A stretch of DNA of 64,000 bases from Gorillibacterium timonense (lineage in GTDB: Bacteria; Bacillota; Bacilli; Paenibacillales; NBRC-103111): NCBI RefSeq assembly GCF_001457415.1, contig NZ_LN881722.1:62001-126000 (forward strand), in the 5' to 3' direction. The position numbers and the translations under genes were made by a program. The first letter of the stretch is position 1. The number at the start of each line of letters is the position of its first letter. The notes under the pieces were generated by a model, which saw only the letters and a list, made by a program, of their open reading frames with translations, made no database searches and was not told the origin of the DNA. Below, piece after piece: positions 26,161-34,951 of this stretch.

Positions 26161-27131
26161 TGGAGAACAAACGTGAACTTTTACGGGTAGATGGCTTGAA
26201 GCAGGTGTTCAAGGCGGGCTCTGGTCGAGTTAAGGCCGTGGACGATATCAGCTTTTCGATTGGGGAAGGGGAGACCTTCGGTCTCGTTGGCGAGTCGGGA
26301 TGCGGCAAATCGACGACGGGGAGGACGATCATTCAGCTATATCAGCCTACGGCGGGGCGTATCTATTATGATGGCGTGGATCTATCGACTCTTCATAGCA
26401 AAAAGCAATGGCTGCAGTTCCGGCGCGATGTCCAGATGATCTATCAGGACCCCTACGCTTCACTGAATCCGAGGAATAAGATCAAGGAGATTATTGCCGA
26501 AGGAATCGATGTTCACGGGCTGGCCAAGAATGCCGCAGACCGCAATCGTCAAGTCGCCGAGCTGCTCGAGACGGTAGGACTAAACCCGGATCATGCCAAT
26601 CGTTATCCTCACGAGTTGTCAGGGGGTCAACGGCAGCGGATCGGCATCGCCCGCGCTTTGGCCGTGCAGCCCAAATTCATTATCTGTGACGAGCCCATAT
26701 CCGCATTGGATGTATCCATTCAAGCCCAGATCGTAAATCTGCTGAAACGATTGCAAAAGGAGAAGCAACTAACGTATCTCTTTATCGCCCATGATCTCTC
26801 CATGGTCAAATATATCAGCAATCGAATCGCCGTGATGTATCGCGGGAAGATCGTTGAGCTTGGCCATGCAAAGGAGCTTTATCGCTTCCCTCTGCATCCC
26901 TATACGGAGAGCTTGCTATCGTCCATTCCTTATCCGGACCCGGATTATGAGAGTCAGAGAACTCGACTGGTCTTTCACCAATTGATTCAGACGGAGAGCA
27001 GCCAGCTTCATGAGGTGGTTCCTGGTCATTATGTCTATTGCGATACATCGGAAATACCATTTTATCAGAGAAAATATGAAGGGATGGTTTCCCATACCGC
27101 CTTGCAGACCGAAGTTCAACTGATCCGGTAA
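26157..27131 (+). CDS. Oligopeptide transport ATPase (OppF/DppF)
   Basis: This 324-residue ATPase shows GESGCGKST, YQDPYASLNPR, LSGGQRQRIGIARAL and ICDEPISALDVS, followed by the C-terminal extension HPYTESLLSSIPYPDP. It completes the five-component importer begun at 21288. A terminator follows at 27179. The specificity (peptide, acylated amino acid or other) is not set by the ATPase. Confidence 0.93.
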   Translation: MMENKRELLRVDGLKQVFKAGSGRVKAVDDISFSIGEGETFGLVGESGCGKSTTGRTIIQLYQPTAGRIYYDGVDLSTLHSKKQWLQFRRDVQMIYQDPYASLNPRNKIKEIIAEGIDVHGLAKNAADRNRQVAELLETVGLNPDHANRYPHELSGGQRQRIGIARALAVQPKFIICDEPISALDVSIQAQIVNLLKRLQKEKQLTYLFIAHDLSMVKYISNRIAVMYRGKIVELGHAKELYRFPLHPYTESLLSSIPYPDPDYESQRTRLVFHQLIQTESSQLHEVVPGHYVYCDTSEIPFYQRKYEGMVSHTALQTEVQLIR

Positions 27132-27178
27132 AACTTCGTTGCGGCAGCTTGATTCGGCTGCGGATGGCTAATCCCTCA

Positions 27179-27204
27179 AGAGAGACCCATGGGTCTCTTT
27201 TTTT
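27179..27204 (+). terminator. Terminator of the peptide transport operon
   Basis: AGAGACCC pairs with GGGTCTCT over a two-base gap and is followed by seven T residues. Confidence 0.8.
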
Positions 27205-27254
27205 CTCCCATTTAAGGATACCCTCTATTCACCATTGGTTTCCTTCTGTTTTCA

Positions 27255-27287
27255 TTTAAGAAAAATTTAAGCTAGGCCTCCTATAAT
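27255..27287 (+). promoter_or_regulatory. Activator-type promoter with TTTAAG direct repeats
   Basis: A perfect -10 TATAAT lies at 27282-27287, but the matching -35 position (about 27259-27264) has no consensus. TTTAAG occurs there twice, at 27255-27260 and 27266-27271, one helical turn apart. This layout fits an activator such as PhoP, whose boxes are direct repeats spaced 11 bases apart. The regulator identity is a guess. Confidence 0.4.
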
Positions 27288-27325
27288 AAAAAACAGAGAA
27301 GAGCTTTAGGAGGAGTGACCTGCTC

Positions 27326-28426
27326 ATGATGGTCAAAAAACGAAAATCGAGACGAAAGCTGCTGATCGGTCTTATCCTCTCCCTATCCATTATCGGTGCC
27401 ATTGTCTACGGGTTGGCGGATCGCTATTTAATCAGGCATGTGGAAGTGGTCGTACAACCGAATACGATAACAAGGTTCGTCGATTCCGCGTCTACATCGA
27501 CGTCTTCTTCGTCCTCATCCAGCCCAACGTCATCCTCATCGTCATCAACAGCTTCATCCGAGCCGACACCTACAACCGCGTCGTCATCAACGCCCACATC
27601 GGAGTCTGCATCCACAACCGCTGCCTCCCCTTCTGCTACTTCAACGGCAGCTGCGGACTCCGCGCAACAGGTCTCCTCCGACGATTGGAATTACAAGAGC
27701 GACTCCACTGAGATTGCGATCAAGAAGGTGGAGACCGGCAGCGGCTCGGACAAAGTCACCTACTATGTCGCCGATGTTCAGCTGAAGGACTCGTCTAATC
27801 TGCTGACGGCTTTTGCAGATAATGCCTACGGCCGCAATATTATCGAAGACACCTCGGTGATCGCTTCTGCGAACAAGGCGATATTCGCCATTAACGGCGA
27901 TTATTACGGGTTCCGCAACGATGGGGTCATCATCCGGAATGGCACGCTCTACCGCAATAAACCGGCGCGTGAAGGGCTCGCCCTTTATAGCGACGGCACG
28001 ATGGCCTCGTACGATGAAAAGGAGGTTTCGGCAGAAGAGCTGCTGGCCCAAGGGGTGACGAACACCTTCTCGTTTGGACCGGTGTTGGTGAAAGACGGCA
28101 AGGCCGTCCAAAACTTAACGAACGTCAAGATCGATAACAACATCGGCTACGGCACGATTGACGGAGCCAACCCGCGAACGGGCGTCGGCATGATCTCCGC
28201 CAATCATTATGTGTTCGTGGTCGTCGACGGCCGGCAGAAGAACTACAGCAAGGGGCTGACCCTCACCGAATTTGCCAAGCTTTTCGAAGACCTGGGGGCA
28301 AAGGAAGCCTACAACCTCGACGGCGGAGGCTCGTCTACGATGTATTTTAATGGCAGGGTCGTGAACAGCCCGGGAAGCAAGGGCAATGAGCGCGGCGTCA
28401 GCGACATCCTCTATATCGCGAAATGA
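27326..28426 (+). CDS. Phosphodiester glycosidase (NAGPA) family exoprotein
   Basis: This 366-residue membrane-anchored protein has one N-terminal helix (about 11-30), a Ser/Thr-rich linker (about 52-112) and a C-terminal NAGPA-type domain (about 115-365). That domain contains AINGDYYGFRNDGVIIRNG, TGVGMISANHYVFVVVDGR and NLDGGGSSTMYFNG. The family includes the enzyme that uncovers mannose-6-phosphate in animals; bacterial members are linked to exopolysaccharide or wall glycopolymers. AGGAGGAG supports the ATG at 27326. The next gene, a glycosyltransferase, begins 44 bases downstream, so the two likely act on the same polymer. Confidence 0.83.
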   Translation: MMVKKRKSRRKLLIGLILSLSIIGAIVYGLADRYLIRHVEVVVQPNTITRFVDSASTSTSSSSSSSPTSSSSSSTASSEPTPTTASSSTPTSESASTTAASPSATSTAAADSAQQVSSDDWNYKSDSTEIAIKKVETGSGSDKVTYYVADVQLKDSSNLLTAFADNAYGRNIIEDTSVIASANKAIFAINGDYYGFRNDGVIIRNGTLYRNKPAREGLALYSDGTMASYDEKEVSAEELLAQGVTNTFSFGPVLVKDGKAVQNLTNVKIDNNIGYGTIDGANPRTGVGMISANHYVFVVVDGRQKNYSKGLTLTEFAKLFEDLGAKEAYNLDGGGSSTMYFNGRVVNSPGSKGNERGVSDILYIAK

Positions 28427-28470
28427 TCTTCCGAGCTGCAAGCGAACGATTCCGAAGGAGGCAGATCCCC

Positions 28471-29544
28471 ATGACCGTATTGATTCCCGCTTATGAACCG
28501 GACGACCGGCTGCTTTCCCTTATTGCCAATTTAAAAGCGACTTTCCGCTCCAAGATCGTCATTGTCGATGACGGCAGCGGCGAAGCCTATCGTCCGATAT
28601 TCGACTTGGCGCGTCAATCCGGCTGCGTCGTGCTCACCCACGCGGTCAATCTCGGCAAGGGCCGCGCTCTGAAGACCGGGTTCCGCTACTTGATTGACAT
28701 CGGCGAAAGGGAGGGCGTGATCTGCGCCGACAGCGACGGGCAGCATCTCCCCGCCGATATCAAGCGAATCGCCGATGCATTAGTCGATTACCGTTACGAG
28801 ATCGTGCTTGGGTGCAGGCATTTTACCGGAAAGGTTCCGTTCAGGAGCCGTTTCGGCAACGACGCTACCCGCTGGGTATATTCGTTGACGACCGGGCGGC
28901 GCATCCAGGACACTCAGACCGGACTTCGTGGCTTCCCGGCCACGATGCTGGATTGGCTGTGCCGGATTCCGGGAGAGCGGTTCGAATATGAGATGAACAT
29001 GCTGCTGCAGGCCCAAAGAGAGGGTTACTCCTTATACGAGGTGCCGATCGATACCATTTATTTGGAAGATAACAAATCGTCGCATTTTCGCCCTATCGCC
29101 GATTCCGCCAAGGTGTATGCCCCAATCCTGAAGTTCTGCTCATCCTCGGTGCTTGCGGCCTTGCTCGATTTCGTGCTGGTTTTATTGCTCCAACTGCTAA
29201 GCGGCAGCCTGCTCCTTTCAGTCGTCGGCGCGAGGGCTTGCAGCTCCCTTTTCAATTACGCGATGAACCGGCGCTTTGTATTCGGCGATAAGCAGCGTGA
29301 GGCGGTGAGCTCGTCGGCTCCAAAATATTTCGCGCTTGTCTTGCTGATTCTGGGGTTCAACTACGGGCTCATGTTCCTCTTCCATGAACGTATCGGCGTT
29401 CCGCTCGTTGCGGCCAAGCTGCTGACGGAGGGAATCCTCTTTGCTTTCAGCTATTGGTCGCAGCGCACCTTCGTCTTCCGAAGCGCACGCCCGTCAACCG
29501 GATTGCATCCGACGAGCAAGTTGGATCGTTCAACCCGGCAGTAA
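28471..29544 (+). CDS. GT2 glycosyltransferase fused to a GtrA-like membrane domain
   Basis: This protein of about 357 residues has a GT-A domain (1-225) with TVLIPAYEPDD, IVIVDDGSG, ADSDGQH (the DxD-type motif) and GLRGFPA, as in dolichyl-phosphate mannosyltransferase-like enzymes. It is joined to a four-helix GtrA-like domain (about 225-340; LLDFVLVLLLQLL, NYAMNRRFVF). Such fusions make and flip lipid-linked sugars for wall or surface polymer modification. The start at 28471 follows AAGGAGG; the frame is also open from an ATG at 28423 overlapping the upstream stop. Confidence 0.85.
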   Translation: MTVLIPAYEPDDRLLSLIANLKATFRSKIVIVDDGSGEAYRPIFDLARQSGCVVLTHAVNLGKGRALKTGFRYLIDIGEREGVICADSDGQHLPADIKRIADALVDYRYEIVLGCRHFTGKVPFRSRFGNDATRWVYSLTTGRRIQDTQTGLRGFPATMLDWLCRIPGERFEYEMNMLLQAQREGYSLYEVPIDTIYLEDNKSSHFRPIADSAKVYAPILKFCSSSVLAALLDFVLVLLLQLLSGSLLLSVVGARACSSLFNYAMNRRFVFGDKQREAVSSSAPKYFALVLLILGFNYGLMFLFHERIGVPLVAAKLLTEGILFAFSYWSQRTFVFRSARPSTGLHPTSKLDRSTRQ

Positions 29545-29624
29545 GGATGGGAGAGAGTGACTTCTCCGGACATCCCTTCGGCTTACGAGGGCACCGGAAA
29601 TGCGGCCGAGCTGCCCCAACCATC

Positions 29625-29656
29625 TTTTCAAACCTAATATAACATGATATATTAGG
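29625..29656 (+). promoter_or_regulatory. Promoter and 24-bp palindromic operator of the GntR-LacI regulator
   Basis: A 24-base palindrome at 29633-29656 (arms CCTAATATA and TATATTAGG around CATG, 22 of 24 positions symmetrical) covers the spacer and -10 (TATATT, 29648-29653) of a promoter with -35 TTTTCA (29625-29630). The regulator gene starts about 40 bases later, so autorepression is likely. Confidence 0.6.
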
Positions 29657-29697
29657 ATAAAGGGTTATGCTGCAAGGGTTGATGGAGGTGCTTGATT

Positions 29698-30885
29698 TTG
29701 GTGAATCATTCGTCGTCGAAGCCGATGTATGAGCAGATTTTTGAAGAGCTGCGTGAGCGGATTGAACAAGGGAGTTATCAGGTAGGAGAACGAGTGCCCT
29801 CGGAGAAGGAGCTCTGCGACGAGTTTGGCGTCAGCCGGATTACAAGCAAGAAGGCGCTGGAGATGCTGGCGGCAGACGACTATATTGTCCGGAAGCCCGG
29901 CAGGGGATCGTTTGTGTCAGATGCCAAGCCTCAGCGGCAGTCGCACCCGTTGAACCACTCGAGCTCGATTCATTCGACTCATTTGGGAAGGTCCAAGGAG
30001 AATAATAAAGGCCAGCTGATCGGCCTCGTGATCACGAATTTTAGCGATATGTATGGGACAGAGCTGCTCTATGGACTGGAAGAAGCGAGCCGAGAGAACG
30101 GCGCCTTTCTGGTCGTGAGACGTTCCTTCGGCATTGCCGAGCAAGAGGAACAGATCATCCGGGAGATGCTGGAGCTGGGAGTGGACAGGCTGATCATCTT
30201 CCCGGCGCAGGGGGAGTATTTCAGCGCGGAGATTCTGAAGCTGGTCATCGAGAAGTTCCCCTTCGTCATGGTGGACCGTTATCTCAAGGGAATCCCGGCT
30301 TCTTCCGTCAGCACGGATAATGTGAAGGCGGCCAAAGAAGGGGCGATCCATCTGTTCGAGCTGGGACACCGGGATATTGCGTTTCTGACCACACCTCCGG
30401 TAAACACGACGGCGATTGAAGAGCGCATTGAGGGAATCGTCGAAGCCCATGCCGAATACGGGATTCTGGTGAATCGGGAGCAGTGGCTGGAGTCGTTCGT
30501 CTCTACCATGCCGAATGTCTTTGACCCGGAGGCCCGTGTACAGGACGCGGAAATGCTGGTGGATCATCTCAAGCGGCATCCTCAGATTACGGCGCTTTTT
30601 GCAGCGGAGTACAACATCGCCTTGCTGGCGGAGGCGGCGGCCGCGAAGCTGGGGCTGCGGATTCCCGAAGACTTGTCGATCATCTGCTTCGACAGTCCGA
30701 AATCGAGCGACAGCTTCCGGTTTACTCACATCCGGCAGGATCAGTTTGAAATGGGGAAACAGGCCTGTGAAATGGTTCTGGATATGAACCGGAACGAAAG
30801 CCCGGTAAACCGGATTCTGCTTCCGGCCACTTTGGTTAAAGGAAGATCGACTGGACCCGTTCGAACAAGCCCTGCTTCAAGCTGA
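29698..30885 (+). CDS. AraR-type regulator: GntR DNA-binding domain with LacI sugar-binding domain
   Basis: This protein of about 395 residues has an N-terminal winged helix of the GntR family (MYEQIFEELRERIEQGSYQVGERVPSEKELCDEFGVSR, then KPGRGSFVS). A LacI-type periplasmic-binding domain follows (from about 95; ITNFSDMYGTELLYGLEEA, VSTDNVKAAKEGAIHLFELGHRDIAFL). This arrangement is that of B. subtilis AraR. The TTG at 29698 is nine bases after GGAGG; TTG 29692 and GTG 29701 are alternatives. It probably controls the mannosidase locus that follows, responding to an imported sugar. Confidence 0.87.
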   Translation: MVNHSSSKPMYEQIFEELRERIEQGSYQVGERVPSEKELCDEFGVSRITSKKALEMLAADDYIVRKPGRGSFVSDAKPQRQSHPLNHSSSIHSTHLGRSKENNKGQLIGLVITNFSDMYGTELLYGLEEASRENGAFLVVRRSFGIAEQEEQIIREMLELGVDRLIIFPAQGEYFSAEILKLVIEKFPFVMVDRYLKGIPASSVSTDNVKAAKEGAIHLFELGHRDIAFLTTPPVNTTAIEERIEGIVEAHAEYGILVNREQWLESFVSTMPNVFDPEARVQDAEMLVDHLKRHPQITALFAAEYNIALLAEAAAAKLGLRIPEDLSIICFDSPKSSDSFRFTHIRQDQFEMGKQACEMVLDMNRNESPVNRILLPATLVKGRSTGPVRTSPASS

Positions 30886-30900
30886 TCCATTCCTTCTCTT

Positions 30901-30926
30901 AAGAGACCTCATACGAGGTCTCTTTT
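30901..30926 (+). terminator. Terminator of the regulator gene
   Basis: AAGAGACCTC pairs with GAGGTCTCTT around ATAC and ends in T residues. The stem resembles that of the terminator at 27179. Confidence 0.78.
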
Positions 30927-30943
30927 CTGTTAAATGCGAACAC

Positions 30944-31029
30944 TTGGTATACCATTATATCTAATTAAAATTTTCACATACCAATTATACTATTAGTATA
31001 TTGACATATTATAATAAAGAGGGTAGGAT
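30944..31029 (+). promoter_or_regulatory. Promoter and multiple inverted repeats before GH125
   Basis: TTGACA (31001-31006) and TAGGAT (31024-31029), 17 bases apart, form a likely promoter. Directly before it lies the perfect 6-3-6 palindrome TATACTATTAGTATA (30986-31000). Further up, TTGGTAT (30944-30950) and ATACCAA (30978-30984) form an inverted repeat 34 bases apart, and TGGTATACCA is itself a palindrome. These are candidate operators for the adjacent regulator. Confidence 0.5.
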
Positions 31030-31082
31030 AATGATGAAAGCGGTTCATATGGGGTGCAACAAGAGAAGGAAGGTGATGGCTT

Positions 31083-32381
31083 TTGTCGTCAGATGTCGAA
31101 AAAAGCGTTCCCGCATCGATCCGAAACATGGTGGATCGGGTGAAGGAATGTTTACCGGATAAGCCAAAGCTGGCGCAGATGTTTGAAAATTGCTTTACGA
31201 ACACCATCGTGACCACTATCAAGGGGAAGGAAGACGGAACGACCTTTGTTATCACAGGCGATATACCCGCCATGTGGCTGCGCGATTCGGCGGCTCAGGT
31301 ACGTCCGTATTTGGTCCTCGCTGCAGAGGATGAGAGCATCGCGGATATGATCGCAGGGCTGATCGAACGGCAGATGGCGTACGTGCTGATTGATCCCTAT
31401 GCAAACGCTTTTAATGAGGGGCCAACCGGAGCGGGCCATCAGCAGGATTTGACCGCGATGAACCCTTGGATTTGGGAACGCAAATACGAAATCGATTCAT
31501 TGGCTTATCCCATTCAACTCGGATACCTGCTCTGGAAAAACAGCGGGTCGGTCAAACCCTTTAATGAGACGTTCCGTAAGGCCGCTTACGAGATCATCAA
31601 GCTGTGGAAAGTCGAGCAGCATCATGAGGACAAGTCGCCGTACACGTTCCAGCGCCTGAATGCTCCTCTTACCGATACGTTGGTCAGAGAAGGCAAAGGC
31701 AGCGAAACGGCCTACACCGGGATGACCTGGAGCGGCTTCCGCCCGAGTGACGATTGCTGCAATTATGGGTATCTGATTCCCTCCAACATGTTCGCCGTTG
31801 TCGCGCTCCGCTATTTGGACGAGATTGCCCGCGTCGTATATGGGGACGCGGTCTTAGCCGAGGAAGCCTTGGGACTGGCAGACGAAATCGAAGCCGGCAT
31901 CCGCAAATTCGGGGTTTATGATCATCCCGTATACGGGAAAATCTATGCTTATGAAACGGATGGCAAAGGCGGCTATACCCTGATGGACGACGCCAATGTA
32001 CCGAGCTTGCTCGCCCTGCCTTATTTGGGATACACCGACGATCAGGACGAGATCTATCGGAACACCCGCAGGTTTATCTTGAGTGAGGACAACCCGTACT
32101 ACTATCGCGGTCAAGCTGCGGAGGGCATCGGTAGTCCGCATACGCCTCCCGGTTATATCTGGCATATCGCCTTATCCATGCAGGGGCTGACGTCTTCGGA
32201 CCGGGAAGAGAAGGCCCGGATGCTCCAAATGATTCAGGATACAGACGCAGATACGGGGCTGACGCATGAAAGCTTCTCGCCCGACGATCCGCAGCAGTTT
32301 ACAAGACCATGGTTTTCCTGGTCCAACATGTTATTCAGCGAACTGATCATGGATTATTGCGGAATTCGCATCCACTCGTAA
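31083..32381 (+). CDS. GH125 exo-alpha-1,6-mannosidase
   Basis: This 432-residue protein belongs to family GH125 (formerly DUF1237), metal-independent inverting exo-mannosidases with an (alpha/alpha)6 barrel. Visible family segments are TGDIPAMWLRDSAAQVRPY, GPTGAGHQQDLTAMNPWIWERKYE, TWSGFRPSDDC and AEGIGSPHTPPGYIWHI. No signal peptide is seen, so it should work in the cytoplasm on imported manno-oligosaccharides. It starts at a TTG preceded by GGAAGGTG. It sits upstream of a sugar importer and a GH38 mannosidase, which strongly supports an alpha-mannoside function. Confidence 0.9.
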   Translation: MSSDVEKSVPASIRNMVDRVKECLPDKPKLAQMFENCFTNTIVTTIKGKEDGTTFVITGDIPAMWLRDSAAQVRPYLVLAAEDESIADMIAGLIERQMAYVLIDPYANAFNEGPTGAGHQQDLTAMNPWIWERKYEIDSLAYPIQLGYLLWKNSGSVKPFNETFRKAAYEIIKLWKVEQHHEDKSPYTFQRLNAPLTDTLVREGKGSETAYTGMTWSGFRPSDDCCNYGYLIPSNMFAVVALRYLDEIARVVYGDAVLAEEALGLADEIEAGIRKFGVYDHPVYGKIYAYETDGKGGYTLMDDANVPSLLALPYLGYTDDQDEIYRNTRRFILSEDNPYYYRGQAAEGIGSPHTPPGYIWHIALSMQGLTSSDREEKARMLQMIQDTDADTGLTHESFSPDDPQQFTRPWFSWSNMLFSELIMDYCGIRIHS

Positions 32382-32598
32382 TCCCGACGATTCAACGCGA
32401 AGGCATGAAGACCATTTCATCCTCGTGCGCTTGCAACATCAACGATGGTTCCGGCATCCGTTCTCACGTTCATGGGTGCCTAATCATATCCACACGAGCA
32501 CGGCCGAAAGCGTACAAGCACCATAGAGAAAGAATCTTCTTGAGAGATGGGAAAACGGAGAGCGCCTACGATCCTAAAACGAAGGGGATTGACGAGAA

Positions 32599-33981
32599 AT
32601 GAGACAGGCTAAAAAAGGGAAGGTCATCCTGACTGCTGCTATCGCATCTTTGCTTGTTGTGACAAGCGCCTGTTCGAGCGGCAAGTCAAATGCGGGGAAT
32701 TCCGACGGAGGCAAGCAAAGCGTGACGATTACGTTCCGCTCCGCCGGTTCGGAGGACACGCTGACGAAATACTTCAAATCCGGATTGGTCGAAGAATTCG
32801 AAAAACAGAACCCCGATATCAAAATCAACATCGCTCCGATTCTAGCCAGCGAAGGCGACTATACGTCGAAGATCGTGCTGCAAATGAAATCGGCGGGCAC
32901 CGCGCCTGATATTGTGGCCGAAGATACGTCCATTATCAAATCGGATGCCGCCGCTGGGTATTTGGAGCCGCTGGATACGCAGGTCGCCGGTTGGTCGGAT
33001 TGGAAGGACCATATCATCGATAACCTGAAAGCCGGCGTAACCGGTGAAGACGGCAAAGTATACGGCGTGCCGGCTACCACCGACACTCGCGGGATCTGGT
33101 ACAACAAAGAGCTGCTGGCGCAAGCGGGCATCCAAGTGCCCTTTAAGCCGGCAAGCTGGGAAGAAGTGCTGGAGGCCGCTCGCACCATCAAGGCCAAGTT
33201 CCCGGATGTAACGCCGCTTAACCTGATCGTCGGCAAATCGAGCGGCGAAGGGGTCACGATGCAGACGCTGGAGATGCTGCTGTACGGAACGAACGATACG
33301 CTCTATAACGACACGACCAAGAAATGGGTGGTCGGCAGCCAAGGTCTGCTCGATTCCTTCAACTTCATCAATCAAGTCTACAACGTAGACAAGACGGGGA
33401 CTTCCTTGCAGGTCGCACTGAACGGCCAAGCGGGAAGCATCGCGTTCCAGCAGTTGTTCCCGGAAGGGAAGCTCGCGATGGCCGTCGACGGCAGCTGGGC
33501 CGGTTCGACCTGGTTCGCGAACGGCGCGGCTCCGATTGAGAATGTTCAAGACAAGATGGGTTTTGCTCCGTTCCCAACCCAGAACGGCCAAGAACCGGGA
33601 GCGACCACGATGTCTGGCGGATGGGCTTGGTCGATTCCGGCTCAATCGAAGAACAAGGAAGCAGCTTGGAAGTTCCTGGAGTTCTTGATGAACCGGGACA
33701 ACGGCACGGCTCGGGTTATCGCGGAAGGTGCTTTGAGCCCCCGCAATGATTCCACCGAGGTCCAAGGCTACACCGATCGCACCTTTATCGCCGAAGCTCA
33801 AGCCATGGTCAATACGGCGCACTTCCGTCCGGCGAACGATCAATACGCTACGGTCTCGGCTCAACTGCAAAGCATCGTGGAAAGCATCGCTACCGGCAAG
33901 CTCACTCCGGAAAATGCCATGAAGCAATTGAAAGACAATGTATCTCGCTCTCTCGGTGCGGACAGCATAGAAGAGAAATAG
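32599..33981 (+). CDS. Sugar ABC transporter substrate-binding lipoprotein (family 1)
   Basis: This 460-residue lipoprotein has a signal peptide with lipobox TSAC (Cys25) and an SBP_bac_1 fold (VTITFRSAGSEDTLTKYF, GKVYGVPATTDTRGIWYN, MAVDGSWAGS). It probably binds alpha-manno-oligosaccharides, judged from the mannosidases on both sides. It lies about 220 bases after GH125, possibly with its own promoter, and 82 bases before the first permease. Confidence 0.9.
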   Translation: MRQAKKGKVILTAAIASLLVVTSACSSGKSNAGNSDGGKQSVTITFRSAGSEDTLTKYFKSGLVEEFEKQNPDIKINIAPILASEGDYTSKIVLQMKSAGTAPDIVAEDTSIIKSDAAAGYLEPLDTQVAGWSDWKDHIIDNLKAGVTGEDGKVYGVPATTDTRGIWYNKELLAQAGIQVPFKPASWEEVLEAARTIKAKFPDVTPLNLIVGKSSGEGVTMQTLEMLLYGTNDTLYNDTTKKWVVGSQGLLDSFNFINQVYNVDKTGTSLQVALNGQAGSIAFQQLFPEGKLAMAVDGSWAGSTWFANGAAPIENVQDKMGFAPFPTQNGQEPGATTMSGGWAWSIPAQSKNKEAAWKFLEFLMNRDNGTARVIAEGALSPRNDSTEVQGYTDRTFIAEAQAMVNTAHFRPANDQYATVSAQLQSIVESIATGKLTPENAMKQLKDNVSRSLGADSIEEK

Positions 33982-34063
33982 GAAATGGCGGGAGAGACAA
34001 GTCGTCGCCAGCTTACGCAAGCGGCGGCGACTGTTTCTTCTTGGACTAGAAAGGAGAGTACTC

Positions 34064-34930
34064 ATGGGGAGGAAGAAATCGGGAGCTTTTCTGTTCTTCA
34101 CGCCTTCGATACTGCTGCTGCTTGTGTTTTTCATCTTTCCGATTATCCTTACGTTCTGCTTCGCGTTTACCAATATGGCCTTGACCGGTGAGGCGGCAAA
34201 AAATCTACAATTTGTCGGCTTTCAGAATTTCATCAATATGTTCCAAGACCCGGATTTTCGAATCAGTGTATGGCGCACCCTGGTCTTTTTGATATTCTCG
34301 GCCGTGATCGGTCAAGTTATGCTGGGCTTCATTCTGGCGCTGCTGATGAAGGAAAAGAATGTGACCTTCCGGCGCATCCTCGGAATTATTGTCATCGCCG
34401 CGTGGGTAACCCCGGAAATCGTAGTGGCGTTTTGCATGGTTTCCTTTTTCAGCGACAATGGCTCCTTGAATCAAATCATCGGCTGGATCGGCTTGAAGCC
34501 GGTATCCTGGCTGTTCAGCTTCCCCATGGTTAGTGTTATCATCGCCAACATCTGGCACGGAACGGCGTTCTCCATGATGGTTTACCAATCCGCTCTCGAT
34601 GAAATTCCGAAGGATGTGGAAGAGGCGGCGGTTATCGACGGAACCAATGGTTTTCAGTTGCTGCGGCATATCACCATCCCCATGGTAAAAGGCTCGATCG
34701 TAACCAACATGATGCTGGTTACCCTTCAAACGCTGGGCGTGTTCACGCTCATCTATACCATGACCGGAGGCGGACCCGGAACAGCTACGCAAACCTTGCC
34801 CGTCTTCATGTACAATCAGGCTTTTGTGAACTACCAGTTTGGCTATGGGACGGCAATCTCGCTTGTGCTGCTGTTCATCGGCATCGTGACAAGCTTGCTC
34901 TATATGAAATCGATGAAAGTCAAAATGTAG
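34064..34930 (+). CDS. Sugar ABC transporter permease (MalF-like)
   Basis: This 288-residue membrane protein has six helices, starting FLFFTPSILLLLVFFIFPIIL, with the EAA loop EIPKDVEEAAVIDGTNGFQL. It pairs with the next permease. No ATPase is encoded nearby, as is usual for importers that share an MsmX-type ATPase. Confidence 0.92.
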   Translation: MGRKKSGAFLFFTPSILLLLVFFIFPIILTFCFAFTNMALTGEAAKNLQFVGFQNFINMFQDPDFRISVWRTLVFLIFSAVIGQVMLGFILALLMKEKNVTFRRILGIIVIAAWVTPEIVVAFCMVSFFSDNGSLNQIIGWIGLKPVSWLFSFPMVSVIIANIWHGTAFSMMVYQSALDEIPKDVEEAAVIDGTNGFQLLRHITIPMVKGSIVTNMMLVTLQTLGVFTLIYTMTGGGPGTATQTLPVFMYNQAFVNYQFGYGTAISLVLLFIGIVTSLLYMKSMKVKM

Positions 34931-34951
34931 CCGAAAAGGTGGTGGATCATC

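Noticed and set aside
27480-27660. Repetitive DNA resembling a microsatellite or CRISPR
   Set aside because: It is the coding sequence of a Ser/Thr-rich linker; the repeats are short, irregular and in frame.
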